Shown here one piece after another: positions 43,021 through 51,600 of a stretch of DNA of 64,000 nucleotides. Position 1 is the stretch's first letter. Each line of letters starts with the position of its first letter. The translations under genes were made by a program, and so were the position numbers. Source of the DNA: Cedecea lapagei (GTDB taxonomy: Bacteria > Pseudomonadota > Gammaproteobacteria > Enterobacterales > Enterobacteriaceae); contig NZ_LR134201.1 in the NCBI RefSeq assembly GCF_900635955.1, forward strand, positions 2,170,001 to 2,234,000, written 5' to 3'. The notes beneath the pieces were generated by a model. That model was not told where the DNA came from. It worked only from the letters and a program-made list of their open reading frames with translations, and did not search any database.

Positions 43021-43323
43021 ATGAAAAAGCGATTAGCGCTCGTGGCAATTCCCGTATTACTCACTGCCTTTAACAGCCTGGCTTCCTCAGAGGCGGCATG
43101 GCAGCAACTGGACAAAGACGTACAAAAAAGCTGCCTTGCGATCAGCGCGCTGCAGGAGAAAAAGATTGAAGGTAAGCGCACCGATTTCGGCGATGACGTG
43201 GGTTATTCGGCGCTCGTGATCTCAGGCAACTACAAGTTTAAGAACAGCAACCCCGTGCCGGGCAAAGAGCTGTGCCTTTATAATCGCAAGAGCAAAAAAG
43301 CCAGTCTGGCAGAAATGCAGTAG
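43021..43323 (+). CDS. Small secreted protein of unknown function
   Basis: 100 residues with a signal peptide (KKRLALVAIPVLLTAFNSLA) and a short mature part (SSEAAWQQLDKDVQKSCLAI, then ALVISGNYKFKNSNPVPGKE). Two cysteines (KSC and ELC) could pair in the periplasm. CGAGGTCACT gives a good ribosome-binding site. It stands alone between the two importer clusters and I do not recognise a family. Confidence 0.65.
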   Translation: MKKRLALVAIPVLLTAFNSLASSEAAWQQLDKDVQKSCLAISALQEKKIEGKRTDFGDDVGYSALVISGNYKFKNSNPVPGKELCLYNRKSKKASLAEMQ

Positions 43324-43425
43324 CGTTTTTCTTTTCTGACGAATATATCCCTGTAAAGACAATCTCTTTGCACGACAGGCAGTTATCACTTCAAGGTGGA
43401 GCTGCCTGTTTTCTCTACCGCAAAA

Positions 43426-43454
43426 CTGCCATTTCCCGGTAACGTTTCTGCCAT
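43426..43454 (+). promoter_or_regulatory. Candidate degenerate Pho box upstream of the ugp-like operon
   Basis: CTGCCAT at 43426 and again at 43448 are exactly 22 bases apart, with a weaker CGGTAAC midway at 43437. This resembles the 11-base periodicity of PhoB half-sites (CTGTCAT). E. coli ugp is PhoB-controlled, which makes this reasonable, but the match is imperfect and unscored. Confidence 0.35.
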
Positions 43455-43503
43455 AAATCCCTCCCATACTGACTGCCTTCTGACCCCGACAGGTTTTCGG
43501 ACA

Positions 43504-44379
43504 ATGGCAAAACGACCCTGGCTTCCCTGGCTGATACTCGCGCCGTCTTTACTCTTTTTACTGTTATTCACCTGGTTCCCTCTGGTTCGCTCCGTGTATG
43601 ACAGCCTGTTTGATACCCGTATGGCGGGTGATGCTGGCGCTTATGTGGGCATGGGCAATTATGTTCGCCTCTTTGCCGACCCGGTGTTCTGGAAGTCGCT
43701 GGTGAATAACCTGGTTTATATCCTGTTGACCGTGGTGCCGGGCGTTACGCTCGCGCTGCTGCTGGCGGTAGCGCTGTGGGAAAATCACCGCATTAACCGT
43801 TGGCTGCGTACCGCTTTCTTCTTCCCGATGATTATCCCGATGGTGAGCGCCGCGGCTCTTTGGCTGTTCATCTTTATGCCGGGCATGGGCATGCTGGATT
43901 ACTATCTGGCGAAGCTGTTCGGGCCGATGAATAACAACTGGCTCGGACGTAGCAACAGCGCACTCTACGCTCTGGCGCTGATCGGCGTATGGAAGTTTGC
44001 CGGTTACTACATGCTGTTCTTCCTCGCAGGGTTGCAAAGCCTGCCTTCTTCGGCGCGTGAAGCGGCGATTATGGAGGGGGCAACCTCCTGGCAGGTGTTC
44101 TTTAAGGTCACTCTGCCGCTGCTGCGCCCGACGCTAAGCTTTGTGATAACTACGGCGCTTATCTATTCGATTACGCAAATCGACCACGTTGCGGTGATGA
44201 CGCGCGGCGGGCCGGATAACGCTACAACCGTGCTGCTTTATTACATCCAGAGCCTTGCCTGGGATACCCATGATTTAGGCAAAGCCTCCGCCGCCACCTT
44301 CCTGACGCTGGCTGGCCTGTTTGTCTTCTCGTTCGTTAACCTCAAGCTGCTGGAAAGGGGCGCACACCATGAGCGTTGA
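43504..44379 (+). CDS. UgpA-like ABC transporter permease
   Basis: 291 residues from the ATG at 43504 (MAKRPWLPWLILAPSLLFLL); the frame extends 36 codons upstream through the promoter region, which I reject. Six helices and the MalF/UgpA-type EAA loop SSAREAAIMEGATSWQVFFK followed by VTLPLL. First gene of a five-gene unit with UgpE-, GpdQ-, UgpC- and UgpB-like products, so the ligand is probably a glycerol-3-phosphate or glycerophosphodiester. Identity to E. coli UgpA is only family-level, so I give no symbol. Confidence 0.85.
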   Translation: MAKRPWLPWLILAPSLLFLLLFTWFPLVRSVYDSLFDTRMAGDAGAYVGMGNYVRLFADPVFWKSLVNNLVYILLTVVPGVTLALLLAVALWENHRINRWLRTAFFFPMIIPMVSAAALWLFIFMPGMGMLDYYLAKLFGPMNNNWLGRSNSALYALALIGVWKFAGYYMLFFLAGLQSLPSSAREAAIMEGATSWQVFFKVTLPLLRPTLSFVITTALIYSITQIDHVAVMTRGGPDNATTVLLYYIQSLAWDTHDLGKASAATFLTLAGLFVFSFVNLKLLERGAHHER

Positions 44380-45256
44380 GTTTTCTACACCCGTTGTCAA
44401 CGCGCGTAGCGTGCCGCAGCCGCTGTGGTTGCGCCTGCGTAAATCAAAGGGCATCACCCTGACGGTGCTGATGTGCTGCCTGGCTTTGCTGTGGGTTAGC
44501 CCGTTTCTCTGGATGCTTTCCTCGGCCTTTAGCACCAGCACCTTCGGGGAAGGTATGGCTTCCGTGCTGCCGCGTTTTCCGCTGACGCTGGATAACTTCC
44601 GGGAGGCGTGGCAGAGCGCCGACTGGCTGAGCCTGTATGCCAACACGCTGATATTCAGCTTCGGTACTTTCTTCGTGCAGCTCGTCACCATAACCACCGC
44701 CGGGTACGTTTTCGCCTGCCATGAATTTCGCGGCAAGCAGACGCTGTTTCTGCTGTTTCTGGTGCAGCTGATGATCATGCCGGTGGTGATGATGGTGCCG
44801 AACATGATGACGCTAAAAGCGCTGGGGCTGCTCAATACGCTGACCGGCGTGATGATGCCTTATTTCACCTCCGCGTTCGGCGTGTTCCTGATGCGTCAGG
44901 CATTCCTTGCCATCCCCAAAGAGCTGGAGGAGGCCGCGCTGATGGAAGGCTGCCGCTGGTGGCAGGTGCTCTACCGCGTGCTGCTGCCGATGTGCTGGCC
45001 GTCGGTGTTGGCGTTCGCCACCGTGAGCATTACCTACCACTGGAACGAGTATCTGTGGCCGCTGATGATGCTTAACGACCCGGATAAGCAGGTGCTGACG
45101 GTCGGGCTGGTTTCGTTTGCTATGGGCGCCGAGTCCGGCGGCCAGTGGGGCACTATCAGTGCGGGAACCATTATGGTCTGCCTGCCGCTGATGCTCGCCT
45201 TTATCGCCTTCCAGAAACAGTTTCTGCGAAGTTTTGGTTTTTCAGGTATCAAGTAA
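44369..45256 (+). CDS. UgpE-like ABC transporter permease
   Basis: 295 residues from the ATG at 44369, which overlaps the end of the preceding permease gene by 11 bp and has AAGGGG upstream. An N-terminal cytoplasmic stretch is followed by six helices. The EAA loop is PKELEEAALMEGCRWWQVLY then RVLLPMCWP, typical of the MalG/UgpE group. It pairs with the UgpA-like permease. Confidence 0.86.
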   Translation: MSVEFSTPVVNARSVPQPLWLRLRKSKGITLTVLMCCLALLWVSPFLWMLSSAFSTSTFGEGMASVLPRFPLTLDNFREAWQSADWLSLYANTLIFSFGTFFVQLVTITTAGYVFACHEFRGKQTLFLLFLVQLMIMPVVMMVPNMMTLKALGLLNTLTGVMMPYFTSAFGVFLMRQAFLAIPKELEEAALMEGCRWWQVLYRVLLPMCWPSVLAFATVSITYHWNEYLWPLMMLNDPDKQVLTVGLVSFAMGAESGGQWGTISAGTIMVCLPLMLAFIAFQKQFLRSFGFSGIK

Positions 45257-45267
45257 GGAGTTGAGTG

Positions 45268-46092
45268 ATGTTATTGGCCCATATTTCCGACACCCATTTC
45301 CGCAGTCAGAACCAGAAACTGTATGGCTTCATCGATATAAATGCTGGCAATGCCGATGTGGTCTCGCAGCTGAATGCGCTGCGCGAACGCCCGGACGCGA
45401 CGATCGTTAGCGGTGACATCGTCAACTGCGGCCGCCCGGAAGAGTATCAGGTTGCTCGCCAGGTGCTCGGTACCCTCAAGTCACCGCTTTTTCTGATCCC
45501 CGGCAACCATGATGACAAGGCCCATTTCCTTGAGTACCTGAGCCCGCTCTGCCCGCTGCTGGGCCACGATCCGGAAAATATTCGTTATGCCGTTGACGAT
45601 TTTGCTACCCGCCTGCTGTTTATTGACTCAAGCCTCGCAGGGCATTCAAAAGGCTGGCTGACCGACAACACCGTCGCCTGGCTTGAAGCGCAGCTGACGG
45701 CGAGCGGCGACAGGCCAACGGCGGTCTTTATGCATCATCCTCCGCTGCCGCTGGGGAACGCGCAAATGGACAAAATCGCTTGTGAAAACGGCCATCTGCT
45801 GCTGGATTTGGTCGCGCGTTTTCCTTCGCTGGTGCGCATTTTCTGCGGTCATAACCACTGCCTGACGATGACCCAATATCGACAGGCAACGATTGCCACC
45901 ATTCCCGGCACGGTACATCAGGTGCCGTACCACTTTGAAGACAGCCGCCCGTACTACGATCTTTCTCCGCCGTCCTGCCTGATGCACCGTCAGGTAGGGG
46001 AGCAGTGGGTAAGCTACCAGCATTCTCTGGCGCATTATGCAGGTCCGTGGCTGTATGACGCGGCGATCAGCTGCCCGATAGATGAGCGTTAA
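45268..46092 (+). CDS. gpdQ: Glycerophosphodiesterase GpdQ
   Basis: Binuclear-metal phosphodiesterase that hydrolyses glycerophosphodiesters. The protein reads almost like the GpdQ of Enterobacter (Klebsiella) aerogenes that I remember, and from the ATG at 45268 it has the same 274 residues. AAGGAG seven bases upstream supports this ATG over the GTG at 45265. Metal ligands are in place: SDTH (Asp8, His10), SGDIVNCGRP (Asp50), PGNHDD (Asn80), MHHPPLPLG (His156) and CGHNH (His195, His197). No signal peptide, so diesters must be imported first. It sits between the permease and ATPase genes of a Ugp-like importer, which fits. Confidence 0.95.
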   Translation: MLLAHISDTHFRSQNQKLYGFIDINAGNADVVSQLNALRERPDATIVSGDIVNCGRPEEYQVARQVLGTLKSPLFLIPGNHDDKAHFLEYLSPLCPLLGHDPENIRYAVDDFATRLLFIDSSLAGHSKGWLTDNTVAWLEAQLTASGDRPTAVFMHHPPLPLGNAQMDKIACENGHLLLDLVARFPSLVRIFCGHNHCLTMTQYRQATIATIPGTVHQVPYHFEDSRPYYDLSPPSCLMHRQVGEQWVSYQHSLAHYAGPWLYDAAISCPIDER

Positions 46093-46097
46093 TTGCC

Positions 46098-47171
46098 ATG
46101 TTAAGACTGAATCACGTAAGCAAGCAGTTTGAAGGTAAAGCGGCGCTGGACGCGCTGTCGCTAAGCATCGAAGAAGGAGAGTTTGTGGTGCTGGTTGGGC
46201 CTTCTGGCTGCGGAAAAAGTACGCTGCTGCGAATGCTGGCCGGTCTTGAAGAGGTCAGCAGCGGCGAGATTTGGCTCCATGGGGAGAACATTACGTCGAT
46301 GTCGCCCCGCGAACGTAACTTCGCGATGATTTTCCAGAACTATGCGCTGTTCCCGCACCTGACGGTGCGCGACAACATTACGTTTGGCATGAAGATCCGT
46401 AAAGAAGATAAAACCAGCTGGCAACCACGGCTCGAGCAGGTTGCCGCTATGCTGCAGCTCGGCGAACTATTGGATCGTAAACCGGCCAAACTGTCCGGTG
46501 GGCAGCGTCAGCGCGTGGCAATGGCAAGAGCGATTGTGCGTAATCCGCGCCTGTTCCTGATGGATGAACCGCTGTCTAACCTGGACGCCCGCCTGCGCAC
46601 GGAGGTTCGCGACAGTATTATGGCGCTGCATCATCAGCTTAAGACCAGCACCATTTACGTCACCCACGATCAGACTGAAGCTATGTCGATGGCCGACCGG
46701 ATTGTGGTGATGAACGGCGGGAAGGTACAGCAGGTCGGGAAACCAGAGCATCTTTATGCTCATCCGGCCAACCTGTTTGTCGCCGGTTTTATTGGCTCCC
46801 CCGCCATGAATTTGGTTTCTTTGTCCTGTGACAATGGGCGCGTTTTGCCCGCTACGCTCAACCTGCTATTGCCTCCTTCGGCTAGCTCCGAAAAGAGCGT
46901 CTGGTTCGGTATCCGCCCGGAGCACCTGACCGACAGGCCAGAGAAAGAGCACCTGACGCTGAGCGCGACGGTGCTGCAACGAGAACTGATGGGCGCAGAT
47001 TATCTGCTCCATGTCAGCACCCCCCTCGGGACGTTACGCTACACCCGCCGCCACCGCGGTGAGGTACCAGAAAAAGGCGACACGCTCACCCTGGGTTTTT
47101 CCGCATCGGATATTCACCTTTTCCACACAGACTTTCACCACAACTTACACCAGGAGATTGACCATGTTTAA
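46098..47171 (+). CDS. UgpC-like ABC transporter ATP-binding protein
   Basis: 357 residues of the MalK/UgpC class. Walker A GPSGCGKST, Q-loop MIFQNYALFPHL, signature LSGGQRQRVAM, Walker B LFLMDEPLSNLD, H-loop IYVTHDQTEA, then a C-terminal TOBE/regulatory region including VWFGIRPEHLTD. It begins 5 bp after gpdQ and its end overlaps the binding-protein start by 8 bp. It energises the Ugp-like permeases. Confidence 0.9.
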   Translation: MLRLNHVSKQFEGKAALDALSLSIEEGEFVVLVGPSGCGKSTLLRMLAGLEEVSSGEIWLHGENITSMSPRERNFAMIFQNYALFPHLTVRDNITFGMKIRKEDKTSWQPRLEQVAAMLQLGELLDRKPAKLSGGQRQRVAMARAIVRNPRLFLMDEPLSNLDARLRTEVRDSIMALHHQLKTSTIYVTHDQTEAMSMADRIVVMNGGKVQQVGKPEHLYAHPANLFVAGFIGSPAMNLVSLSCDNGRVLPATLNLLLPPSASSEKSVWFGIRPEHLTDRPEKEHLTLSATVLQRELMGADYLLHVSTPLGTLRYTRRHRGEVPEKGDTLTLGFSASDIHLFHTDFHHNLHQEIDHV

Positions 47172-48486
47172 CCCCCTGATGCATAAATGGCGGGCGCTTG
47201 CCGTTTGCTGTTCGCTGGCCGTGAGCGGCGCAGCGCTGGCAAAAGAGAAAATTGATTTTATGTTCCCGGCACCCGTCGACGGCAAGCTGACGATGGAGAT
47301 GACCCGAGTCATCAAGGCGTTTAACGACTCGCAGCAGGACGTTGAGGTACGCGGTATTTTTACCGGCAGCTATGACACCACCAAAATTAAAGCTGAATCC
47401 GCGCAGAAGGCGGGACAGCCTCCCGCGCTGGTGATTATGTCGGCCAACTTCACCACCGATCTGGCGCTGAAGGACGAGATCCTGCCGATGGACGAGCTGT
47501 TTAAATACGGCAACCGCAAGGCGGGTGATTTCCTGATGAACGACTTCTGGCCGGCAATGCACAAGAACGCGCAGGTCATGGGCGTCACCTACGCGATACC
47601 TTTCCATAACTCCACGCCAATTCTTTATTACAACAAAACGATGTTTGACCAGGCGGGCATCAAGCAGCCACCGCAGAGCTGGGCTGAAATGCTGGCCGAT
47701 GCCAAGAAGCTGACCGACGCCAGCAAAGGGCAGTGGGGCATTATGCTGCCTTCCACCAACGACGATTACGGCGGCTGGATCTTCTCCTCGCTGGTTCGCG
47801 CTAACGGCGGTAACTACTTTAACGAAAACTACCCAGGCGAAGTGTATTACGATTCGCCGACCACCATCGGCGCGCTGCGCTTCTGGCAGAATATGGTTTA
47901 TCGCGACAAGGTGATGCCGTCTGGCGTGCTCAACTCCAAGCAGATCAGCGCCGCATTCTTTAGCGGCAAGCTGGGCATGGCGATGCTGAGCACCGGTGCG
48001 CTGGGCTTTATGCGAGAAAACAGCAAAGACTTTGATATGGAAGTGGCTATGATGCCCGCCAAAGAACAGCGTGCGGTGCCTATCGGCGGTGCAAGCCTGG
48101 TGAGCTTCAAAGGTATTTCCGATGCGCAGAAAAAAGCGGCTTATCAGTTCCTGACCTATCTGGTTAGCCCGCAGGTCAACGGCGCATGGAGCCGCTTCAC
48201 CGGCTACTTCTCGCCGCTGAAAGCTTCTTATGACACGCCGGAAATGAAAGAGTATCTGCAGAAAGATCCCCGCGCACAAATCGCGCTGGATCAGCTGCAA
48301 TATGCCCATCCCTGGTATTCGACTTATGAAACGGTTGCCGTGCGTCAGGCGATGGAAAACCAGCTGGCGGCGGTGGTGAATGACCAGAAAGTGACGCCGG
48401 AAGCCGCAGCGAAATCGGCGCAGCAAACGGCGGATAGCCTGATGAAGCCTTACGTCGAGAAAACGGCGCTGGCAGACGTGAAGTAG
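47164..48486 (+). CDS. UgpB-like glycerol-phosphate/diester binding protein
   Basis: 440 residues from the ATG at 47164 (MFNPLMHKWRALAVCCSLAV), with CAGGAGATTGACC as ribosome site; the frame starts 51 codons earlier inside the ATPase gene, which I reject. Signal peptide to about residue 26 (GAALA-KEKID). The mature protein has the family-1 binding-protein pattern (IDFMFPAPVDGKLTMEMTRV, YAIPFHNSTPILYYNKTMFD, GGASLVSFKGISDAQKKAAY). The YNKTMFD segment and the ~440 length match UgpB. Last gene of the operon. Confidence 0.9.
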   Translation: MFNPLMHKWRALAVCCSLAVSGAALAKEKIDFMFPAPVDGKLTMEMTRVIKAFNDSQQDVEVRGIFTGSYDTTKIKAESAQKAGQPPALVIMSANFTTDLALKDEILPMDELFKYGNRKAGDFLMNDFWPAMHKNAQVMGVTYAIPFHNSTPILYYNKTMFDQAGIKQPPQSWAEMLADAKKLTDASKGQWGIMLPSTNDDYGGWIFSSLVRANGGNYFNENYPGEVYYDSPTTIGALRFWQNMVYRDKVMPSGVLNSKQISAAFFSGKLGMAMLSTGALGFMRENSKDFDMEVAMMPAKEQRAVPIGGASLVSFKGISDAQKKAAYQFLTYLVSPQVNGAWSRFTGYFSPLKASYDTPEMKEYLQKDPRAQIALDQLQYAHPWYSTYETVAVRQAMENQLAAVVNDQKVTPEAAAKSAQQTADSLMKPYVEKTALADVK

Positions 48487-48499
48487 TCTCCTCGTATTA

Positions 48500-48518
48500 C
48501 GGGCGGCTCTGCCGCCCG
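48500..48518 (+). terminator. Hairpin after the ugp-like operon
   Basis: CGGGCGGC, loop TCT, GCCGCCCG, 14 bp after the stop. No T-tract follows, so it may be a weak terminator or a transcript-stabilising hairpin. Confidence 0.4.
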
Positions 48519-48566
48519 ATCTCCTCGTCTTAATAAATCACTTTCTGACTATAACAGTTACACAAA

Positions 48567-48587
48567 ACAGCGTATTTTTATCGCTGT
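48567..48587. promoter_or_regulatory. Inverted repeat upstream of ydcR
   Basis: ACAGCG, nine AT-rich bases, CGCTGT, ending 21 bp before the ydcR start. GntR/MocR regulators often bind close to their own start, so autoregulation is possible. The arms are only 6 bp. Confidence 0.3.
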
Positions 48588-48608
48588 GATATAGACAGGG
48601 AGTAGTGC

Positions 48609-50039
48609 ATGAAAAAGTACCAGCAGCTGGCACAGCAGATCCTCGATCAGATTGCTCTCGGCGTCTGGCAGCCGGGCGACCGTTTACCGTCGCTGCGCGA
48701 GCAGGTCGGTCACAGCGGGATGAGCTTTATGACCGTAGGGCACGCCTATCAGATGCTTGAAAGTCAGGGGGCAATCGTTGCAAGGCCTCAGTCTGGTTAC
48801 TACGTTGCGCCCCGGCCCGTTACGCGTACCGCGCCGCCTGCAATCCAGGTAACCCGCGCGGAAACTGTCGATATCAACACCTATATTTTTGATGTCTTGC
48901 AGGCAAGCACGGATGCGTCCGTCGTGCCGTTTGGCTCCGCGTTCCCGGATCCTCGTCTGTTTCCTCTCCAGCAGCTTAATCGCTCTATGTCTGCGGTGAG
49001 TAAAACCGCTACCGCCATCAGCGTGATTGAGAGCCTGCCGCCGGGCAATGAGGCTTTGCGCCATGCCATCGCCCGGCGCTATGCCCAGCAGGGAATACAG
49101 GTTTCCCCGGACGAGATTGTGATTACCGCAGGGGCGCTTGAGGCGCTTAATCTCAGCCTTCAGGCGGTGACCGAGCCGGGCGAATGGGTGATCGTCGAAA
49201 ACCCGTGCTTCTACGGCGCGCTGCAGGCGCTCGAACGTCTGCGGCTAAAAGCGCTGTCGGTTGCCACCGACCCGGTTAGCGGCATCGATCTCGATGCGCT
49301 GGCGCAGGCTTTAGCGGAATACCCGGTTAAAGCCTGCTGGCTAATGAGCAACAGCCAGAACCCGCTGGGCGTGACGCTGTCGCCGGAGAAAAAAACGCAG
49401 CTGGTGAAGCTGCTGCAAGAACATAACGTCACGCTAATTGAGGATGATGTTTACAGCGAGCTTTACTACGGACGTGAAAGGCCGCTGCCGGCGAGAGCCT
49501 ATGATAATCAGGGCATGACCCTGCATTGCTCTTCGTTTTCGAAATGCCTGGTAGCTGGCTTTCGCATCGGCTGGGTGGCCGCCGGAAAACACGCCCGCCG
49601 GATTCAGCAACTGCAGCTGATGAGCACCCTGTCCACCAGTTCGCCAATGCAGCTGGCGCTGGTCGACTTCCTTGCCACCCGGCGCTATGACACCCACCTG
49701 CGGCGGCTACGCAGGCAATTGGCCGAGCGTAAGCAGCAGGCGTGGCAGACGCTAAGCGAACTCTTACCGACGGCGGTGAAAATCCACCGCAGCGAAAGCG
49801 GCTATTTCCTTTGGATTGAGCTGCCTGAGGGCGTGGACGCCAGCCTGCTTAACGAGCGGGCGCTGGCGCATAAGATAAGTATCGCGCCGGGTAAAATGTT
49901 TACTACCGGTCGGGCATGGGATAACTACTTCCGCTTTAACGCCTCGTGGGCGTGGGGCGAACGAGAACAGCAGGCAGCTGTGACGTTGTCACGTTTAATC
50001 GCGCAATTGATCGAGGAGCAGAGCGTTGTACCAGACTGA
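48609..50039 (+). CDS. ydcR: YdcR, MocR-type GntR regulator with aminotransferase-like domain
   Basis: 476 residues: an N-terminal GntR winged helix (about 1-70; QQLAQQILDQIALGVWQPGD then RLPSLREQVG) fused to a fold-type I aminotransferase-like domain. The PLP lysine is in HCSSFSKCLVAGFRIGWVAA, and the substrate-site NSQNPLG is present. Sequence and length agree well with E. coli YdcR as I recall it. In E. coli ydcR lies beside the ydcSTUV-patD operon; here that importer is absent and GNAT, MBL and lyase genes follow. The last 14 bases overlap the GNAT gene. Confidence 0.92.
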   Translation: MKKYQQLAQQILDQIALGVWQPGDRLPSLREQVGHSGMSFMTVGHAYQMLESQGAIVARPQSGYYVAPRPVTRTAPPAIQVTRAETVDINTYIFDVLQASTDASVVPFGSAFPDPRLFPLQQLNRSMSAVSKTATAISVIESLPPGNEALRHAIARRYAQQGIQVSPDEIVITAGALEALNLSLQAVTEPGEWVIVENPCFYGALQALERLRLKALSVATDPVSGIDLDALAQALAEYPVKACWLMSNSQNPLGVTLSPEKKTQLVKLLQEHNVTLIEDDVYSELYYGRERPLPARAYDNQGMTLHCSSFSKCLVAGFRIGWVAAGKHARRIQQLQLMSTLSTSSPMQLALVDFLATRRYDTHLRRLRRQLAERKQQAWQTLSELLPTAVKIHRSESGYFLWIELPEGVDASLLNERALAHKISIAPGKMFTTGRAWDNYFRFNASWAWGEREQQAAVTLSRLIAQLIEEQSVVPD

Positions 50040-50550
50040 AAGATTGTTGCTGCGGCCATGGCGTGAGGATGACTTACCGGCGTTTGCTGAAATGAATGCC
50101 GACCCGGAAGTGATGCGCTATTTTTTACAGCCATTAACGCCGGAAGAGAGCCGTACTTACCTGGAGGCATTTCGCCAGCGTATGGCGCAAAACGGCTTTG
50201 GTTTCTGGGCGGTTGAAGAAAAACACAGCGGTGAACTGGCCGGGTTCGTTGGCTTAAATCGCCCAATGTATGCGCTGCCGTTTTCTCCCTGCGTTGAAAT
50301 TGGCTGGCGATTACGTCCAGCGTTCTGGGGAAAAGGTTATGCCCCTGAAGCAGCAAGAGAGGCTCTGCGCGTAGGCTTTGAAGAGTATGGGCTGGAAAGC
50401 ATCGTTGCTTTTACCGCGCTTTCGAATCAACCGTCCCAGCGAGTGATGGAGAAATCAGGCATGCGCCGAAGCGGCGAGTTTGACCATCCGATGCTCCCGG
50501 AGGGACACTCGCTGCTGCGGCATGTCTGGTATCAGATCGAGCGCGTGTAA
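50026..50550 (+). CDS. GNAT-family N-acetyltransferase (RimJ/RimL-like)
   Basis: 174 residues starting at a TTG (50026), supported by GAGGAG seven bases upstream and by overlap with the end of ydcR. Fold markers: TERLLLRPWREDDLPAFAEM, EIGWRLRPAFWGKGYAPEAA (acetyl-CoA loop) and ALSNQPSQRVMEKSGMRRSG. Substrate could be a protein N terminus or a small amine. Coupling to ydcR suggests a shared condition, though not a shared pathway. Confidence 0.86.
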   Translation: MYQTERLLLRPWREDDLPAFAEMNADPEVMRYFLQPLTPEESRTYLEAFRQRMAQNGFGFWAVEEKHSGELAGFVGLNRPMYALPFSPCVEIGWRLRPAFWGKGYAPEAAREALRVGFEEYGLESIVAFTALSNQPSQRVMEKSGMRRSGEFDHPMLPEGHSLLRHVWYQIERV

Positions 50551-50555
50551 GAGGA

Positions 50556-50575
50556 AAAGCCGGCGGACCGGCTTT
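50556..50575. terminator. Bidirectional terminator between convergent GNAT and MBL genes
   Basis: AAAGCCGG, loop CGGA, CCGGCTTT: a perfect 8-bp stem with flanking A and T runs, between convergent stops. Confidence 0.75.
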
Positions 50576-50584
50576 ATGGGAAGG

Positions 50585-51457
50585 CTACTCTGCTGGCTGG
50601 AAGACGTAATGCTCGCCTTTAGCCGCAATATGTCCGACGCCAGGGAACGGGAAGTGTGGGGCAAAAATCAGCTCGCGATCTGCGGCCAGCTTAGCCAGCA
50701 GCGCCTTGCGGTTAGCAATGCCTTCCGTGCGGTCATTGTCATAGGCTATCGCCCATTCTGGCTTCGCCAGCGAAACAATCGAGCTGTGCGCCGAATCGCC
50801 AATATCTAAAAGCCGCTGCTTGCCGGAGACAATCTGGTAGCCAACATGCCCGGGCGTATGGCCTGGCAGCGGCACCGAAGTAATGCCGGGCAATACCTGG
50901 TCGCCGGGTTTGAAGGTTTTCACCTGCGGTTTAACGGCCTCTACCAGCGCCTTCATCTTCGGCATCGTTTGCAGCCAGTCCCAGTCCGGGGCAGAAATTT
51001 GCACCGTGGCTTTGGTGAAGGCCTGTTTGCCGTCAGCGGTAAGCAACCCGCCAATATGGTCGCCATGAACGTGGGTGATCAGCACATCGGTTATCTGTTC
51101 TGGCTTATAGCCCGCCTTTGCAAGGCTCCCAATCAGCTGCCCCTCAGCGCCTGGGCCAAGACCAGTATCCAGTAAAATGACTTTGCTGCCGTCTTTAACC
51201 AGCAGAGCATCGACGCTGAGCTTGATTTTGTCCGTAGGCGCACCGGCCGCTGAGAGGACCTTTGCCACCGCTTTTTCCCCCACGTCTACGCCAAGCACTT
51301 TAGCGTCATTGCTCAGATAATTATCCTTATCGTGCAGCGCCGTGACCTCAAGCTTACCGAGCGGAAACGTTTTAAACGCAGCGCCCGCGTTATCCGCCAG
51401 CGCAAAAGAAGAGTAGCTGGCTGCAAACAGCACCGAAACGAGCAGTTTTTTGATCAT
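50585..51457 (-). CDS. Periplasmic MBL-fold metallohydrolase
   Basis: 290 residues from the ATG at 51457 with GGGA upstream; an in-frame ATG at 51469 lacks a ribosome site. Signal peptide KKLLVSVLFAASYSSFALAD, so the enzyme is exported. Metal motifs THVHGDHIGG (HxHxDH), LPGHTPGHVGY, LDIGDSAH and a late His (FAPHFPFPGVGH) are present. Family members include lactonases and other hydrolases; substrate unknown. It is a single gene convergent with the GNAT gene. Confidence 0.86.
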   Translation of the reverse strand: MIKKLLVSVLFAASYSSFALADNAGAAFKTFPLGKLEVTALHDKDNYLSNDAKVLGVDVGEKAVAKVLSAAGAPTDKIKLSVDALLVKDGSKVILLDTGLGPGAEGQLIGSLAKAGYKPEQITDVLITHVHGDHIGGLLTADGKQAFTKATVQISAPDWDWLQTMPKMKALVEAVKPQVKTFKPGDQVLPGITSVPLPGHTPGHVGYQIVSGKQRLLDIGDSAHSSIVSLAKPEWAIAYDNDRTEGIANRKALLAKLAADRELIFAPHFPFPGVGHIAAKGEHYVFQPAE

Positions 51458-51600
51458 CAGTATTCCCATTATGCATCATGTTAAGAACCGGAAACCCATT
51501 GTTACCACTGAAAGGTCACAGCAACAGAATTAAAGTAAAGCATCTGCAGGGATTAATGGTTAGCTGATTGAGCGGGTTTACATTTGCGTCGGGGTAAAAG

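Noticed and set aside
47086..48426. 446-residue antisense frame opposite the ugpB-like gene
   Set aside because: The plus strand encodes a full binding protein with signal peptide; the antisense product shows no recognisable domain and is a frame shadow.
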